A DNA stretch of 64,000 nucleotides from contig OW240915.1 of NCBI GenBank assembly GCA_933207985.1, forward strand, positions 124,304,469 to 124,368,468, in the 5' to 3' direction. The position numbers were made by a program, and so were the translations under genes. Below, one piece after another: positions 34,448-45,734 of this stretch. Within the stretch, counting starts at the first letter, position 1, and the number at the start of each line of letters is the position of its first letter. A model generated the notes under the pieces. The model had not been told where the DNA came from and did no database searches. It saw only the letters and a program-made list of their open reading frames with translations. The stretch is from Pelobates cultripes (taxonomy: Eukaryota; Chordata; Amphibia; Anura; Pelobatidae).

Positions 34448-35385
34448 CCCGTTTCAGTTTTTAGTGTACCTACACTTTCATTTTGTTTTTTTTTAGAATT
34501 TATGTACTTAAAAAATGCTTTGGGGTTGGTTTTGCTCTCTTCAGCTATCATTATTTCATTTTGAAGTTTAGCAAGTCTAATTGCCTTTTTGCACGCATTA
34601 TTTGCATCCTTATATCTTAAATAAGATGCATCTGATTTATCCGATTTAAATGCTTTAAATGCCCTTCTCTTAGTTGTAATCTCTTGTTTTACTTCTCTAC
34701 TAAGCCATGTTGGTTTTAATTTGTTTCTTTTATATTTATTTCCCAACGGTACATACTGAGAAATGTACCTTTGTAATATTTGTTGGAAGATGATCCATTT
34801 ATCCTCAGTGTTCTTTTCACTAAAGAGTTTATGCCAGTCAATATATTGTAAAGCTTCCCTTAACTTATTGAAATTGGCCTTTTTAAAATTATATGTTTTA
34901 GTATTCCCCATGTGCTTTTGTTTTTTTGAGTTTATTTCAAAGGACACTATATTGTGATCACTATTTCCCAAGTGCTCACCTACTTGAATGTTGGTCAAAA
35001 GATCAACGTTGTTTGTTAAAACCAGGTCCAGACAAGCATCCATTCTAGTTGGTGCTTGTACAAGTTGTGACATGAAGGTGTCATTTAACAAGTTTAAAAA
35101 CCTAATTCCCTTTGCTGAGGCACTAGTCCCTCTGTCCCAATTTATATCCGGGTAATTAAAATCTCCAATAATTAAAGTGTTACCCAGATTTTCAGCTTTC
35201 TCAATTTGCTCAAACAGCTGTTGTTCCTCGTCAATATTAACATTAGGTGGTTTATAACATATCCCAACCAATAGTTGGTTTCCCTTCTTTTCCCCCAAGC
35301 AGATATTTACCCATAAAGCTTCCACATTATCCTCCTCGCATTCCATTTGCTTAACATTTGGCTTTAAATCATGTTTGACATACAA
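34441..35385 (-). CDS. CR1 endonuclease domain (314-aa open frame)
   Basis: It contains VGICYKPPN, LIIGDFNYPDINWD (catalytic Asp/Asn) and GNSDHNIVSFE (terminal Asp-His). A Lys-rich linker leads towards RT and ends in NPKAFFKYINSKKK. The catalytic Glu block lies upstream at about 35400-35520 in other frames. The domain nicks target DNA for retrotransposition. Its frame ends eight bases before the RT frame's stop-free stretch, that is, one frameshift. Confidence 0.85.
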   Translation of the reverse strand: MYVKHDLKPNVKQMECEEDNVEALWVNICLGEKKGNQLLVGICYKPPNVNIDEEQQLFEQIEKAENLGNTLIIGDFNYPDINWDRGTSASAKGIRFLNLLNDTFMSQLVQAPTRMDACLDLVLTNNVDLLTNIQVGEHLGNSDHNIVSFEINSKKQKHMGNTKTYNFKKANFNKLREALQYIDWHKLFSEKNTEDKWIIFQQILQRYISQYVPLGNKYKRNKLKPTWLSREVKQEITTKRRAFKAFKSDKSDASYLRYKDANNACKKAIRLAKLQNEIMIAEESKTNPKAFFKYINSKKKQNESVGTLKTETGC

Positions 35386-35756
35386 ACATACCCCACCACC
35401 TTTCTTGTTTTTCCTATCCTTCCTAAATAACGTGTACCCATTTAAGTTAGCTGCCCAGTCATGTGTCTCATCCCAGCATGTTTCAGTTAGTGTATATTAT
35501 TATATCATATTGTTTAGTGTATACAAATGCCTCTAGTTCCCCCATTGTGTTATCTAGGCTCCTTGCATTAGTAAGCATACATTTAATATTATGCATCACT
35601 TGTATATTTTGTGAATTTTCAACATTACACAGCTTCTCTGTTCTGAGCTTGCCCCTCCCCCCGTTTCCACCCCTCTTATACTGTGCTAAAGCCCATCTCC
35701 TTTCTGTCCTATCTCCATTTTGTAGATTGCTATGACCCTCCCCCCCTACTACTAGT

Positions 35757-36254
35757 TTAAAATCTCCTCCAACCTTCTAGCCATCCTATCCCCAGCACTG
35801 CAGACCCTCTCCCGTTTAGGTGCAATCCATCACCACTATAAAGGTTGTACCCAATCGCAAAGTCGGCCCAGTGCTCTAAAAACCCAAAACCCTCCTTCCT
35901 ACACCAAGACTTAAGCCACGCATTGACCTCTCTAATCTCCCGCTGCCTTTCCACTGTAGCGCGTGGCACAGGTAATATCTCAGAGAATACCACCTTGGAG
36001 GTCCTTTTCTTAAGTTTGCTACCTAATTCCCTGAAATCGTTCTTTAGGACCTTCCATCTTCCTCTTACTTTGTCATTGGTACCAACATGGACCATGACTG
36101 CTGGGTCATCCCCAGCCCCTCCCAATAATCCATCCACTCTGTCAGCAACATGCCGGACCCGAGCACCCGGGAGACAGCAAACTGTCCGGTTGAGCCGATC
36201 AAAGTGGCAGATTGCCCTATCTGCTCTCCTAATGATAGAGTCCCCTACCACCAC
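35757..36254 (-). pseudogene. CR1 ORF1 esterase (SGNH hydrolase) domain
   Basis: A 165-codon frame holds three SGNH blocks in order: VVGDSIIRR (Ser), VMVHVGTND (Gly/Asn) and SGDGLHLNGRG (Asp/His). CR1-clade ORF1 proteins carry this esterase. The N-terminal zinc-finger half is missing, with only a short coiled-coil-like piece before it (36312-36390), so the element is 5' truncated. Confidence 0.85.
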
Positions 36255-36397
36255 AACCTGTCTTGCCTTCCTTACATTTTGATCCCCACCCGTACTAGGG
36301 GGGCTGTTAGCTCAGCTGTTAGAAGTAACAGCTTCCTCTAATACAGCTACTCCTGAGCTGATGCTCCCAACATCTTCCCTCAAACGGGCAAATCTGC

Positions 36398-36403
36398 GAG
36401 TTA
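36398..36403. repeat. Right target duplication of CR1 insertion
   Basis: 'gagtta', paired with 32590-32595. Confidence 0.6.
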
Positions 36404-37996
36404 ACCTAGAATGAAATCTTTCAACCGTTTCTGATTTTTCTTGAACAATATCAGCAATAGAAGTAGCCTGATCAGCCAACTTATCTTGAGCCCATGCACG
36501 GAGTTGTTCACAAAATGTGATACCAGACTGAAAATCCGTGTCCGTAGTGAGACGGGCATCATCAAAGCTCTTTTCCATTATGGGCCAGTAAGCATCCCCT
36601 GCCTTAATTTCACACAGACTAAACAAATCGCGCCATGCTGCAGAGTAAGTTTTACGGATTTGAACCATCCGACGGAAAAAGGGCATGGGCTGTTTCTCAG
36701 GGTCAGGAAGTGAGTGTACCAGTGTTGCAGCTTGGGACGGGTTGAAGGTAACATACATTAAAGGGGCGCCCTCCTGATCATGCTGGGCACTGCAAGCACT
36801 TGCTATGGGAATGTGAGGCAGATTAGTTGGGGTCTGTGGAGGCTGCGCCCCCTGGACACTACCATCAGCAGGGGGAATGGGAATCTGTTGGCTGGATACA
36901 CGAGCCATGTCAGGAAGAACTGAAATCGGTCCAGCAGTAGTAGGCCGCAGGGTGATTAACTGTAGTAGTAATGTGGACTGAATCAAGTTGTGAGGCAGGG
37001 GGAGAAGTGACTGATGTAGCAGTGGAGGTAGCAGGATATTAGCCTGATGCTGCAGGGGTGGCAGCAGGAGGATAGCCTGATGCTGCAGGGGTGGCAGCAG
37101 GAGGATAGCCTGATGCTGCAGGGGTGGCAGCAGGAGGATAGCCTGATGCTGCAGGAACAGTGGATCCAATAGTCATAATAGGGAAAGATACACTGGGGGC
37201 AGTTATGAGAGGGGCGGGAATGGAAGAGGATACAGAAGGGAGGGAGGAAGCGACCACAGTAGCGTTGGTAGGGGAAGTTACCATCATGGAAGGGATGGGT
37301 GTGTTAGAAACAGGAAATGGTGACAGTGAAAGGGCAGAAGAGAAGGAATCCAAAGGAGAAGTAAGGGCGGAAGTTATAGGGAGAAGTGAAAGGAATTGGG
37401 CGTGGACAGAAGCAACAGGAGTCGGAAGAGAGGGTGTAGCAGCAGAGATGGGCAAGAGAGGAGGAGGCAAAGAAACAGGAAGGGAATGTGTGACTGGGAT
37501 TTGGAGTGGAGAAGGAGAGGGGGCTGGAAAATAACATGAACCGTCTGCCTTAAGGACAGGGTACAAGGCAGCAGGGGCTGGAGAGAGGGTGCTAACATGA
37601 ATGGGCTGTGTGGGGGCTCCAGGGGTTGGTTGAGCCACCTCCCTTTCTGGCCAGGCCTTATCATATGGAGGAGGGCTGGAAACGCCTGCAACAGATTCAA
37701 CAAAACAACCTTTTTCATGATACACAAAGACTTTCTTCCCCTCTAGGTCTATCTCCTCCTCAATCTACCCCTCCTTCTTAATCCCTTGAGCCACCCGATA
37801 CCTCTAACAATATCCCATGTTTATCGTTTAAAAGTTTTCTCCAGTCTTCCGCCTGCAATCTGCCACTGGGGGACATAGTAATAGCACACAGTTTAATAAT
37901 TTTCTTAAGTTTGGCTACAGCTAAGTCCCCAGCTCTTTCTTTTACAAGGTCACAGGCTAACCAACCCCGGGAGGGGCTAACATTAGTTTGACCCAT
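36404..37996 (-). pseudogene. ERV-A gag 5' part: matrix, p12-like and capsid
   Basis: The start MGQTNVSPSRGW at 37996 has the Met-Gly myristoylation signal. The matrix frame (to 37778) stops. The next frame (37725-37039) holds a PPPY late-domain motif (VSSPPPYDKAWPE) followed by a long Pro/Ser/Thr-rich region. Capsid (GAPLMYVTFNPSQAATLV, PFFRRMVQIRKTYSAAW, FCEQLRAWAQDKLA) lies in the 37169-frame up to the CR1 junction. Two frame changes and the insertion make it non-functional. Confidence 0.8.
37030..37162 (-). repeat. 33-bp minisatellite in ERV-A gag
   Basis: Four units of 'tgatgctgcaggggtggc' plus 'agcaggaggatagcc' encode AASGYPPAATP repeats. The gag frame changes at this repeat. The frame switch between 37725- and 37169-frames may reflect unit slippage. 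Confidence 0.85.
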
Positions 37997-39526
37997 TTAT
38001 ACACAACAGTGGTATGGATAGAGAGAAACAGGGAAAAGAAACGGCAAACAGACCCTGAACCAAAAGAGAGTGAGAGATTGAGGTAGAGAGACTGAGGGAG
38101 CGAGAGAGTGAAAGGAAGAGTGTTAGAGTGAGGGAGAGGAAAAAAGAGAAAGAGAGAGACAGAGAAAATGAAGGAGAAAGTGAGCAAGAGGCTGAGGGAG
38201 AGAAGGTGAGAGGGAGAGGGAGAGAAAGAGAGGGAGAGAGAGAGAATGAAAGTATACAAGAATTATAGACAAAGGAAAACGTGCACACAAGCTTCACATG
38301 TACTGCAGAGCATAACACAGAGAACCAAAAAAACAAAAAAACATTTCCAGCTGCACAGTCACCAAGGGAAGAAGGAAGGGAGGGAGGGGTCGTAGGGGGT
38401 GAGGAGCAGATTCGCAAGCACAAAGTCTTTTAACTATGTGATTGCCTAAGCACAGCTCTCCTTGGGACAAAAGATAGAATAGGAGAGCGACAAGACATAA
38501 ACTTATAGTTCACAATTAACATATATGGTACCCAAAAATACATATACAGACAAAAGCACAAAATACAGATGTAATTAAATCACAAAGTCCATAAAATAAA
38601 TGTCGGCTAATAACTCAAATCACACACACAGAAACACTCAAGCACATAAACATTAACTTTTCCTTTTCTTTTCTTTGTAACTCTACACCGAGCTTTACTA
38701 AAAGAAAAGGCACCAGTTCTTACTTTACCAAATAAACTTAGCTAAAACAAATAAAACCTTTAAACTCTAAACCGAGTTGTATTAAACAAATAAAACCAAC
38801 AAAAGAACCGCCATGATCTAATGATAAATTTAAAAAAAAAAAAAAAAAACGCCAGGGGCTATTATGCACACCTGAACTCAATAATCGCCAGACTCTCAAC
38901 CGAGTCTTAATAAAACACACTCACTAGCTTCTTTACCGAAGCTTAGCTAAAACAACAAAAGAAACCGTTAAACTCTCAACCGAGTCTAACTAAAACAAAG
39001 AAACTGCCAGGTTTTTTTTTTTACCAAAACGAGGCCACAACAACATTCGCTAGTTTCTTGACCGAAACCTAGCCAAAACCACAAAATAAACCTTTAAACT
39101 CTCAACCGAGTAATATTAATAATTGCCAGGGTTTTTTTCTTTTTCACCAAACCCGAACTTGGCTAAATATGCCAGCGCTTAACCACACTTGGCAGCATTA
39201 TATAACAGTATTAAGCAAGTAGTAAAACAGATTCTCAAGCAGACACTTTCACACATAAAACTCACACTCAGGATGTAGATAGACAAATTGACAGGTTCTA
39301 TTCAAATAAAGGGGACATGTGGGCATACTATATACCTGTCGAAGACGTTAACAGGAAGCAGAGTGAAGGAACGGAGAGTAAACGAAGTCCAAAGAAAGGA
39401 AAATATAGGGTAAGTAACTAATTTACCATATGCAGAGGTGATCAGGCTCTTTTTTTTTGTTCCAATCTCTGGGGGTCTCCTCTCCGGTCCTGGGATTTTA
39501 CGGCTTCCTTATTAACGTAATCTCCA
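37997..39526 (-). other. ERV-A untranslated leader (~1.5 kb)
   Basis: This lies between the primer-binding site and the gag start. It holds a purine-rich GAGA tract (plus strand 38080-38240) and repeated 'aaactctcaaccgagtcttaat' / 'accgaagcttagctaaaac' phrases at 38690-39170, in units of roughly 90-100 bp. No protein. The packaging signal and any splice donor would lie here. Confidence 0.6.
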
Positions 39527-39544
39527 GTCCCATCTGGGGTGCCA
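39527..39544 (-). promoter_or_regulatory. ERV-A primer-binding site, tRNA-Arg(CCU)-like
   Basis: Minus-strand TGGCACCCCAGATGGGAC lies 4 bases after the 5' LTR. Its complement, GTCCCATCTGGGGTG plus CCA, agrees with my recollection of a vertebrate tRNA-Arg(CCU) 3' end. The tRNA assignment needs checking; the site itself is clear from position and the TGG start. Confidence 0.7.
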
Positions 39545-39548
39545 AAAT

Positions 39549-40197
39549 TGTTTTGGATCAAAGAAAACTTTGATTATTTGTCTGTCTACTCCTTCCAAAT
39601 TGATTAATTAATGCGTGCACGCTTTCCCTAGAAGTAATTCACACCGGAGACAAAGTTTCTGATCAGTGAAAAACCAAGGGATGCTTTATTCCCCGGAGTG
39701 GGGGCTCCTTCTTAAAGCAAAAATATGTCACAGTTTAAACATACAGTATACATTCAATAATTGGTTAACAGTCTAAGGGGTCTTGTCTAAACCCCCCCTA
39801 CAGGATGTAGTGTCGTCATTACAGACTTCTCCCGCCTATATTCCAGCTCCTGGATACACGATGACAGGGGGAGTGAGTAGTCTCTTTCAGTTACTTTAAC
39901 AGTGATTCTCCATTTTGTTACACGTGGCATATAGCTGTTAACTGGCACAAAGGAAGTGGGGGAGGAGTTAGTAAAGGAAGCTGTGAACACAGGATTTTTT
40001 TGGTTACACAAGGCCTGCTCTGATGGGAAGGGGGATGCTAGCAGGATGCGAAGAATTTACAGAGAGAAAATAGTGCCTGAACACATTGTAGGGGGGGGAG
40101 GGAATATTTACTCTAGCAGCCAGTTTTAACATAGTGAACACAGAATAAATAGACATTAGTAAATAGCCATTTTATTTTAATTCATCTGTCCATAACA
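39549..40197 (-). repeat. ERV-A 5' LTR (649 bp)
   Basis: TG...CA ended and about 98% identical to 28071-28721. It carries the same AATAAA signal near 39685. Confidence 0.9.
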
Positions 40198-43100
40198 GTC
40201 ACATACACACACAGGCAGACAGTCATACACACAGACACACACACACAAAGAAAGACAGTGACACACACACACAGGCAGACAGTCATACACACAGGCAGGC
40301 AGTCACACACACACACACAGAGGCAGGCAGTCTCACACACACACACACACACACACACACAGGCAGACAGTCATGCACACACACACATACACACACAGGC
40401 AGACAGTCACGCACACACACACAGGCAGGCAGTCACACACACCACAGTCACACACACATACATACACAGACAGTCATACACACACACACAGGCAGACAGT
40501 GATATACACACACAGCAGACAGTCATACACACACACACACAGACACAGGCAGACAGTCATACACACACAGCAAGACAGTCATACACACACATACAGGCAG
40601 GCAGTTATATATGCACACACACAGACAGTCATACACACACACACACACACACAGACAAAGGCAAACAGACACACACACAGCAGACAGTCATACCAACACA
40701 CACACAGACACAAGCAGACAGCCATACAGACACAGACAGACAGTCATACACACACACAGACACATGCAGACAGACATACACACACAGCAGACAGTACACA
40801 CACATACAGGCAGGCACACACACACAGACAGTCATACACACACACACACACACACAGACAAAGGCAAACAGACACACACACAGCAGACAGTCATACCAAC
40901 ACACACACAGACACAAGCAGACAGCCATACAGACACAGACAGACAGTCATACACACACACAGACACATGCAGACAGACAGACACACACAAACACACACAC
41001 ATACAGGCTGACAGCCACACAGACAGACACACACATACATGCAGGCAGACAGCCACACACACACAGATAGCACACACACATACAGCAGGCAGCCACACAC
41101 ACACACACACACAGAGGCAGATGGCCATGCACACACACACACACACAGGGAGGGCATCACACACACAGAGGCAGGCAGTCACACACACACACACAGACGG
41201 GAACGCCACACAAACACACACCACACACACACAGGCAGGCAACCACACACACACAGGCAGACAGTCACACACAGGCGAACAGTCACATACACATACACAC
41301 ACACAGGCAGACAGTAATATACACAGACACACACACACACACACACACAGGCAGGCAACCACACACACACACAGGCAGACAGTCACACACAGGCAGACAG
41401 TCATACACACACACACACAGGCAGACAGTAATATACACAGACACACACACAGTCATATACACACACACACACACAGGCAGACAGTTATACACACACACAG
41501 GCAGACAGTCACACACACACAGGCAGTCACATACACACAGCAGACAGTCATACACACAGACACACACACAAAGACAGACAGTGACACACACACACACACA
41601 GGCAGACAGCCATACACACACACAGACACAGTCATACCCACACACAGACACACACACAAGCAGACAGCCATACACACACACACACACACACAGATAGCCA
41701 CACACATACATGCAGGCAGACAGCCACACACGCACAGATAGCCACACACAGGCAGACAGCCACACACACACACACAGAGGCAGATGGCCATACACACACA
41801 GGAAGACATCCACACACACAGAGGCAGGCAGTCACACACACAGGCAGACAGCCACACAAACACACACACAGGCAGGCAGCCACACACACACACACAGGCA
41901 GACAGTTACACACAGGCAGACAGTCATACACATACACAGGCAGACACACAAACAGTAACACACACAGTCAGACAGTCATACACACACACACACAGGCAGA
42001 CAGTTATACACACAGACAGACAGTCACACACACAGGCAGTCATACACACACAGGCAGTCACATACCCACACAGGCAGACAGTCATATACACAGACACACA
42101 CACACACAAAGACAGACAGTGACACACACACACAGACAGACCATCATACACACACACAGGCAGGCACTCACACACACACAGAGGCAGGCAGTCATACACA
42201 CACACACAGACAAAGGCAAACAGTCACACACACACACAGCAGACAGTCATACCAACACACACACAGACACACGCAGGCAGCCATACAGACACAGACAGTC
42301 ATACACAAACACAGACACACACACACACACACAGGCAGACAGACACACACACACACACACACATACAGGCTGACAGCCACACACAGACAGCCACACACAT
42401 ACATGCAGGCAGACAGCCACACACACACACACACAGATAGCCACACACATACACGCAGGCAGACAGCCACACATGCACACACACACACACAGAGGCAGAT
42501 GGCCATACACACACACAGGAAGACATCCACACACACAGAGGCAGGCAGTCACACATACACACACACACACACAGGCAGACAGCCACACAAACACACACAC
42601 ACAGGCAGGCAACCACACACACACACAGGCAGACAGTCACACACAGGCAGACAGTCATACACACACACACACAGGCAGACAGTAATATACACAGACACAC
42701 ACACAGTCATATACACACACACACACACACACACACAGGCAGACAGTTATACACACAGACACAGGCAGACAGTCACACACGCACAGGTAGTCATATACAC
42801 ACAGTCAGACAGTCATACACACAGACACACACACAAAGACAGACAGTGACACACACACACACACAGGCAGACAGCCATATACACACACAAACACAGTCAT
42901 ACCCACACACAGACACACACACAAGCAGACAGCCATGCACACACACACACAGCCACACACATACATGCAGGCAGACAGCCACACACACACACACAGAGGC
43001 AGATGTCCATACACACACAGGAAGACATCCACACACACAGAGGCAGGCAGTCACACACACACACACAGGCAGACAGCCACACAAACACACACAGGCAGAC

Positions 43101-43525
43101 AGTCATGCACACACACACACACATACACACACAGGCAGACAGTCACACACACACACACAGGCAGGAAGCCACACACACACACACATACACAGACAGTCAT
43201 ACACACACACAGGCAGACAGTCATATACACAGTCACACACACGCACACACAGGCAGACTTTCATACACACAGTCACACACACAGGCAGACAGTCATACAC
43301 ATACAGGCAGACAGTTATGCACACAGACACACAAGCAGACAGTCACACACACACACACACACGCAGTCATACACACACAGGCAGACAGTCACACACACAG
43401 GCACACACACACAAAGACAGACAGTGACACACACACACAGGCAGACAGTCATACACACAGACAGACAGTCATACACACACACAGGCAGAAAGTCATACAC
43501 ACACACACACACACACACACACAGT
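40198..43525 (+). repeat. CA-rich minisatellite (right block)
   Basis: This continues the array interrupted by ERV-A, with the same units. The long module recurs near 41776, 42492 and 42993. Shorter higher-order blocks such as 'gtcataccaacacacacacagacaca' recur near 40690, 40890 and 42245. Open frames are artefacts. Confidence 0.9.
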
Positions 43526-43828
43526 TACCGCTGTTCGTTTTGGAGGCAGTGCAGCTCCTGGAAACTGTTTGTTGGGGAAGCAGGGACTCCTTCCTGCTTC
43601 CCTTGCAGCAGTTATCCAGCACTTTTAGCCGCACCCCTGCCATCAGTTTCGCTCCGCCCCCGCCGCATGGGATGCTCCGCCCCGTCGCACAGGAAGTTCC
43701 GCCCCACCGCACTTTATTTTTTTTAATCCCGGCCGGCCATGTGTGAGCTGTGTCGGCCACATGGCATCCCCCAACTCCATGGCGCCCTGTGCAGCCGTAG
43801 AGCATACACACCCCTAGGGCCGGCCCTG
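43526..43828. other. hAT-1 right end
   Basis: GC-rich unique DNA of hAT-1 with short direct repeats ('ccgcccc.gc.gca'). It ends with 'ggcgccctgtgcagcc' and the terminal inverted repeat. The left end shows 'ggcgccctgtgcg' in inverted arrangement, which supports the pairing. Confidence 0.7.
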
Positions 43829-43836
43829 CTCAGAAA

Positions 43837-44160
43837 TCTTACTGGATTTGCCCTAGATGTTAATAGGCTAACCCTTGGTGGGACTCATTGACTCTGTGCA
43901 AGGGAAAGAGGAATAAGTGGGAAGATTTTTTGCCTAATTTCACATAGGCTGGGAGTCATTAGGATACTCTGAAGCAGACCCCCTGTCTATCAGACATTTT
44001 GTTACTTGTTTTATAGATGGTTTACACCCCCCACTGCATTACAGTTAAAGTAGCCATGGGGGTAGAGGCTAATTCTAATACACACAAGAAACCAACAGCT
44101 CTTATGGATGTGACTGCCCCCAAGCAGGCCAATAGTCACCAGCAAGTAGAATGCTGGAAC
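43837..44160 (+). pseudogene. ERV-C gag, continuation after hAT-1
   Basis: Sequence resumes exactly after the 8-bp duplication. Broken frames give gag-like blocks such as DPLSIRHFVTCFIDGL near 43980. A Thr/Asn-rich stretch follows at 44056-44160. It is truncated at 44161 by another repeat. Assignment to gag depends on continuity with 21942-22394 and is moderate at best. Confidence 0.4.
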
Positions 44161-44473
44161 CAGGGGAGGGCTGGCAGCCTCAGGCCTGGGGGGCAAATCC
44201 AGTCAAGTGGCCCATTGCACCCCCAAATCAGCTCACCATCCATGCCCACCTTTTCCTGGTTTTATAACGGATATGGATGTTATGCTAATCAGTAGCTCTT
44301 TGCCATACCCACTCCTTTGCGGCTCCGACTTTCAATGTTGTCAGAGAGCAGGCTGAGAATCTCTGAGTCTGTGCTCTGACTCACTAACTGAGCACCGGAC
44401 ACACGAGGGAGAGGATATGATCTAAGACACCTACTGCTGGTGTGCACCAGGAGACCACTAGGGAATCAAATAG
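44161..44473 (+). mobile_element. Possible hAT-like element end
   Basis: It starts 'caggggagggctggca', a CAGGG-type terminus like the other hAT-like elements here. No right end or TSD was found. It runs into the MITE fragment at 44474. Confidence 0.35.
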
Positions 44474-44830
44474 TTTTCCTGGCACTGCAGGTCCCCTCTC
44501 CCTCCCACCCCCCATCCCATGTTGCTGAAGGGGTTAGAACCTCTTCAGTGACATACCTGAGACTAGCGCCGATGTCCCTCGGCGCTGGTTTAGGGTCCGC
44601 CCACGCTCCTCCCCTGTAGACGTCATCCAGCAGGGGAGACCGATTGTGCATGCGTGGCCGCCAGCGGGGGAGACCTAATGTGCATGCGTGGCAATGCTGC
44701 GCACGCGCATTAAACCTCTCCATAGGAAAGTATTGAAAATGCTTTCAATGCTTTCCTATGGTGATTTTAGCGACGCTGGAGGTCATCACAAATCTGTGCT
44801 ATAAACCAGGAATTGCCTCTAGTGGCTGTC
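44474..44830 (-). mobile_element. piggyBac-like MITE fragment, reverse copy of the 15529 family
   Basis: Read in reverse it gives 'cagccactagagg', 'acctccagcgtcgct', 'cataggaaagcattgaaag', with the end block 'ctgcagtgccaggaaaac'. It is cut at 44831 by PLE-B, so the PLE probably inserted into it or joined it later. Confidence 0.65.
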
Positions 44831-45595
44831 TAGGATATACAGGATCCAGGAAATAAAATAAAAAAATTGAGTAAATATAAAAGTAACTTTAAAAGTATAC
44901 TTTAATATAAACAAACAAAATAAAGGATAAAATATATAAAACATAAAATTTAGTCCCACTTAACGCGTTTTGCCAGGTTGGCTTCTTCAGAAGTGTGGTA
45001 TAATGTCCAGTAAGTCCGTTTATATATCCTTATTGATGAAGAGATGGTATCCTGGTGTGTTTACTTCCTGGTTCCGGCTTGTTGCTGATACGCACGCGTC
45101 ATACCGAAAGTGACGCGGCACCCGCGTTATACCGGAAGTGACGCGATACTCGCGTCCGACCGGAAGTGATCGCTGCATTTCAATTAAAATAAATGTTGTA
45201 TTTAGGCGCCTGAAAGCATACGTATCACCAATAGATGGTGTACGTAGCGTTTCGAGCGTCACCCGCCCCAGCCTCCAATACTAGAGAGTGTGGGCATATC
45301 GTAGTGCAAATACAATGCGGCGGCCATATTTGTTAAGGGCAAACATCAATTTGGGAAAAAAACTAATTGGAATAATTTAATAACAGAAATATAAGTCTTA
45401 TTTATAGAAAAATAAAATAAAAACTGCACATATGCAGTGTGCAAATGCTAAAACAATAATAGAGAAGAAGGTAGTATAAAATATAGACTTTAAAATAGCT
45501 GATAACTATAACAATTGGGTCTATAATAAAGAAGTAAAAATGGCACATGTAGATATTATATGTAAAGGATTTGACATAATAATCAGAATTTTAAA
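44831..45595 (-). repeat. PLE-B inverted repeat, left arm
   Basis: It pairs with 47190-47952 in inverse orientation with only scattered differences. It contains a GC-rich set of 25-bp-like repeats 'gcgtcacttccggtatgac' (45095-45170) and a hammerhead-like motif (44954-44998). Confidence 0.9.
44954..44998 (-). ncRNA. Hammerhead ribozyme motif, left arm (core mutated)
   Basis: In minus orientation: stem I CACTT/AAGTG, core CTGAAGA, stem II GCC-AACCT-GGC, then AAAA where GAAA is expected, and ACGCGTT. One core base (G12 to A) is changed, so this copy is probably inactive, although its stem II is the better paired of the two. Confidence 0.6.
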
Positions 45596-45734
45596 CAACC
45601 ATAAAACATAAAACATTGAAGATATTATAAAAACCCAATAAGTGTGGGACGTGCTATAAGAAAAAAGATGGACAAGAATGTTGAGAGAGAGAAAGAAATT
45701 TTTTTTTTAATATTTTGTGTCATTTATAAAAGAT

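Larger units (their letters stand above)
32596..36397 (-). mobile_element. CR1-like LINE inserted in ERV-A gag, near full length (3.8 kb)
   Basis: In minus orientation it holds an esterase-type ORF1 part, an endonuclease, a reverse transcriptase, and a 3' end with 'ctatgtaact' repeats (CTATGTAACTATGTAACT at about 32591-32608). It lies entirely inside the ERV gag and is younger than ERV-A. ORF1 seems 5' truncated. ORF2 has a few frameshifts, so the element is inactive but recent. Confidence 0.85.
28071..40197 (-). mobile_element. ERV-A: endogenous retrovirus (gamma/epsilon-like), 12.1 kb with CR1 insert
   Basis: It has two LTRs, a primer-binding site, a polypurine tract, and gag and pol remnants in order on the minus strand. 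The 4-bp TSD 'gtca' flanks it (28067-28070 and 40198-40201) inside the repeat unit 'ggcagtcac'. Most of integrase and all recognisable env are deleted, and a CR1 LINE splits gag. Without CR1 the provirus is about 8.3 kb. LTRs differ at about 14 positions plus small indels over 650 bp (near 2%), so it is fairly young. Frameshifts in gag and pol make it defective. Confidence 0.9.
22395..43828. mobile_element. hAT-1: hAT-like element, 21.4 kb with nested insertions
   Basis: The TSD 'ctcagaaa' occurs at 22387-22394 and 43829-43836. The left end CAGGGCCGGCCTTAGGC and the right end, reversed, CAGGGCCGGCCCTAGGG form terminal inverted repeats. The terminal 'ggcgccctgtgc' block is present near both ends. 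Excluding nested elements, its own DNA is the two ends plus CA-rich minisatellite. No transposase gene is seen, so it depended on an autonomous hAT in trans. Confidence 0.85.

Noticed and set aside
35463..36341. Plus-strand frames across the CR1 ORF1
   Set aside because: Antisense shadows of the esterase-domain frame.
37957..38423. Leu/Ser/Phe-rich frames suggestive of membrane proteins
   Set aside because: They are translations of the GA-rich tract in the ERV-A leader.
25680..43525. CRISPR-like spaced repeats
   Set aside because: Units are short, imperfect and CA-rich with no unique spacers or cas genes, in a eukaryotic context.
40258..43746. Similar His/Thr-rich and Cys/Val-rich open frames
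   Set aside because: Same minisatellite array on the other side of ERV-A; no coding evidence.
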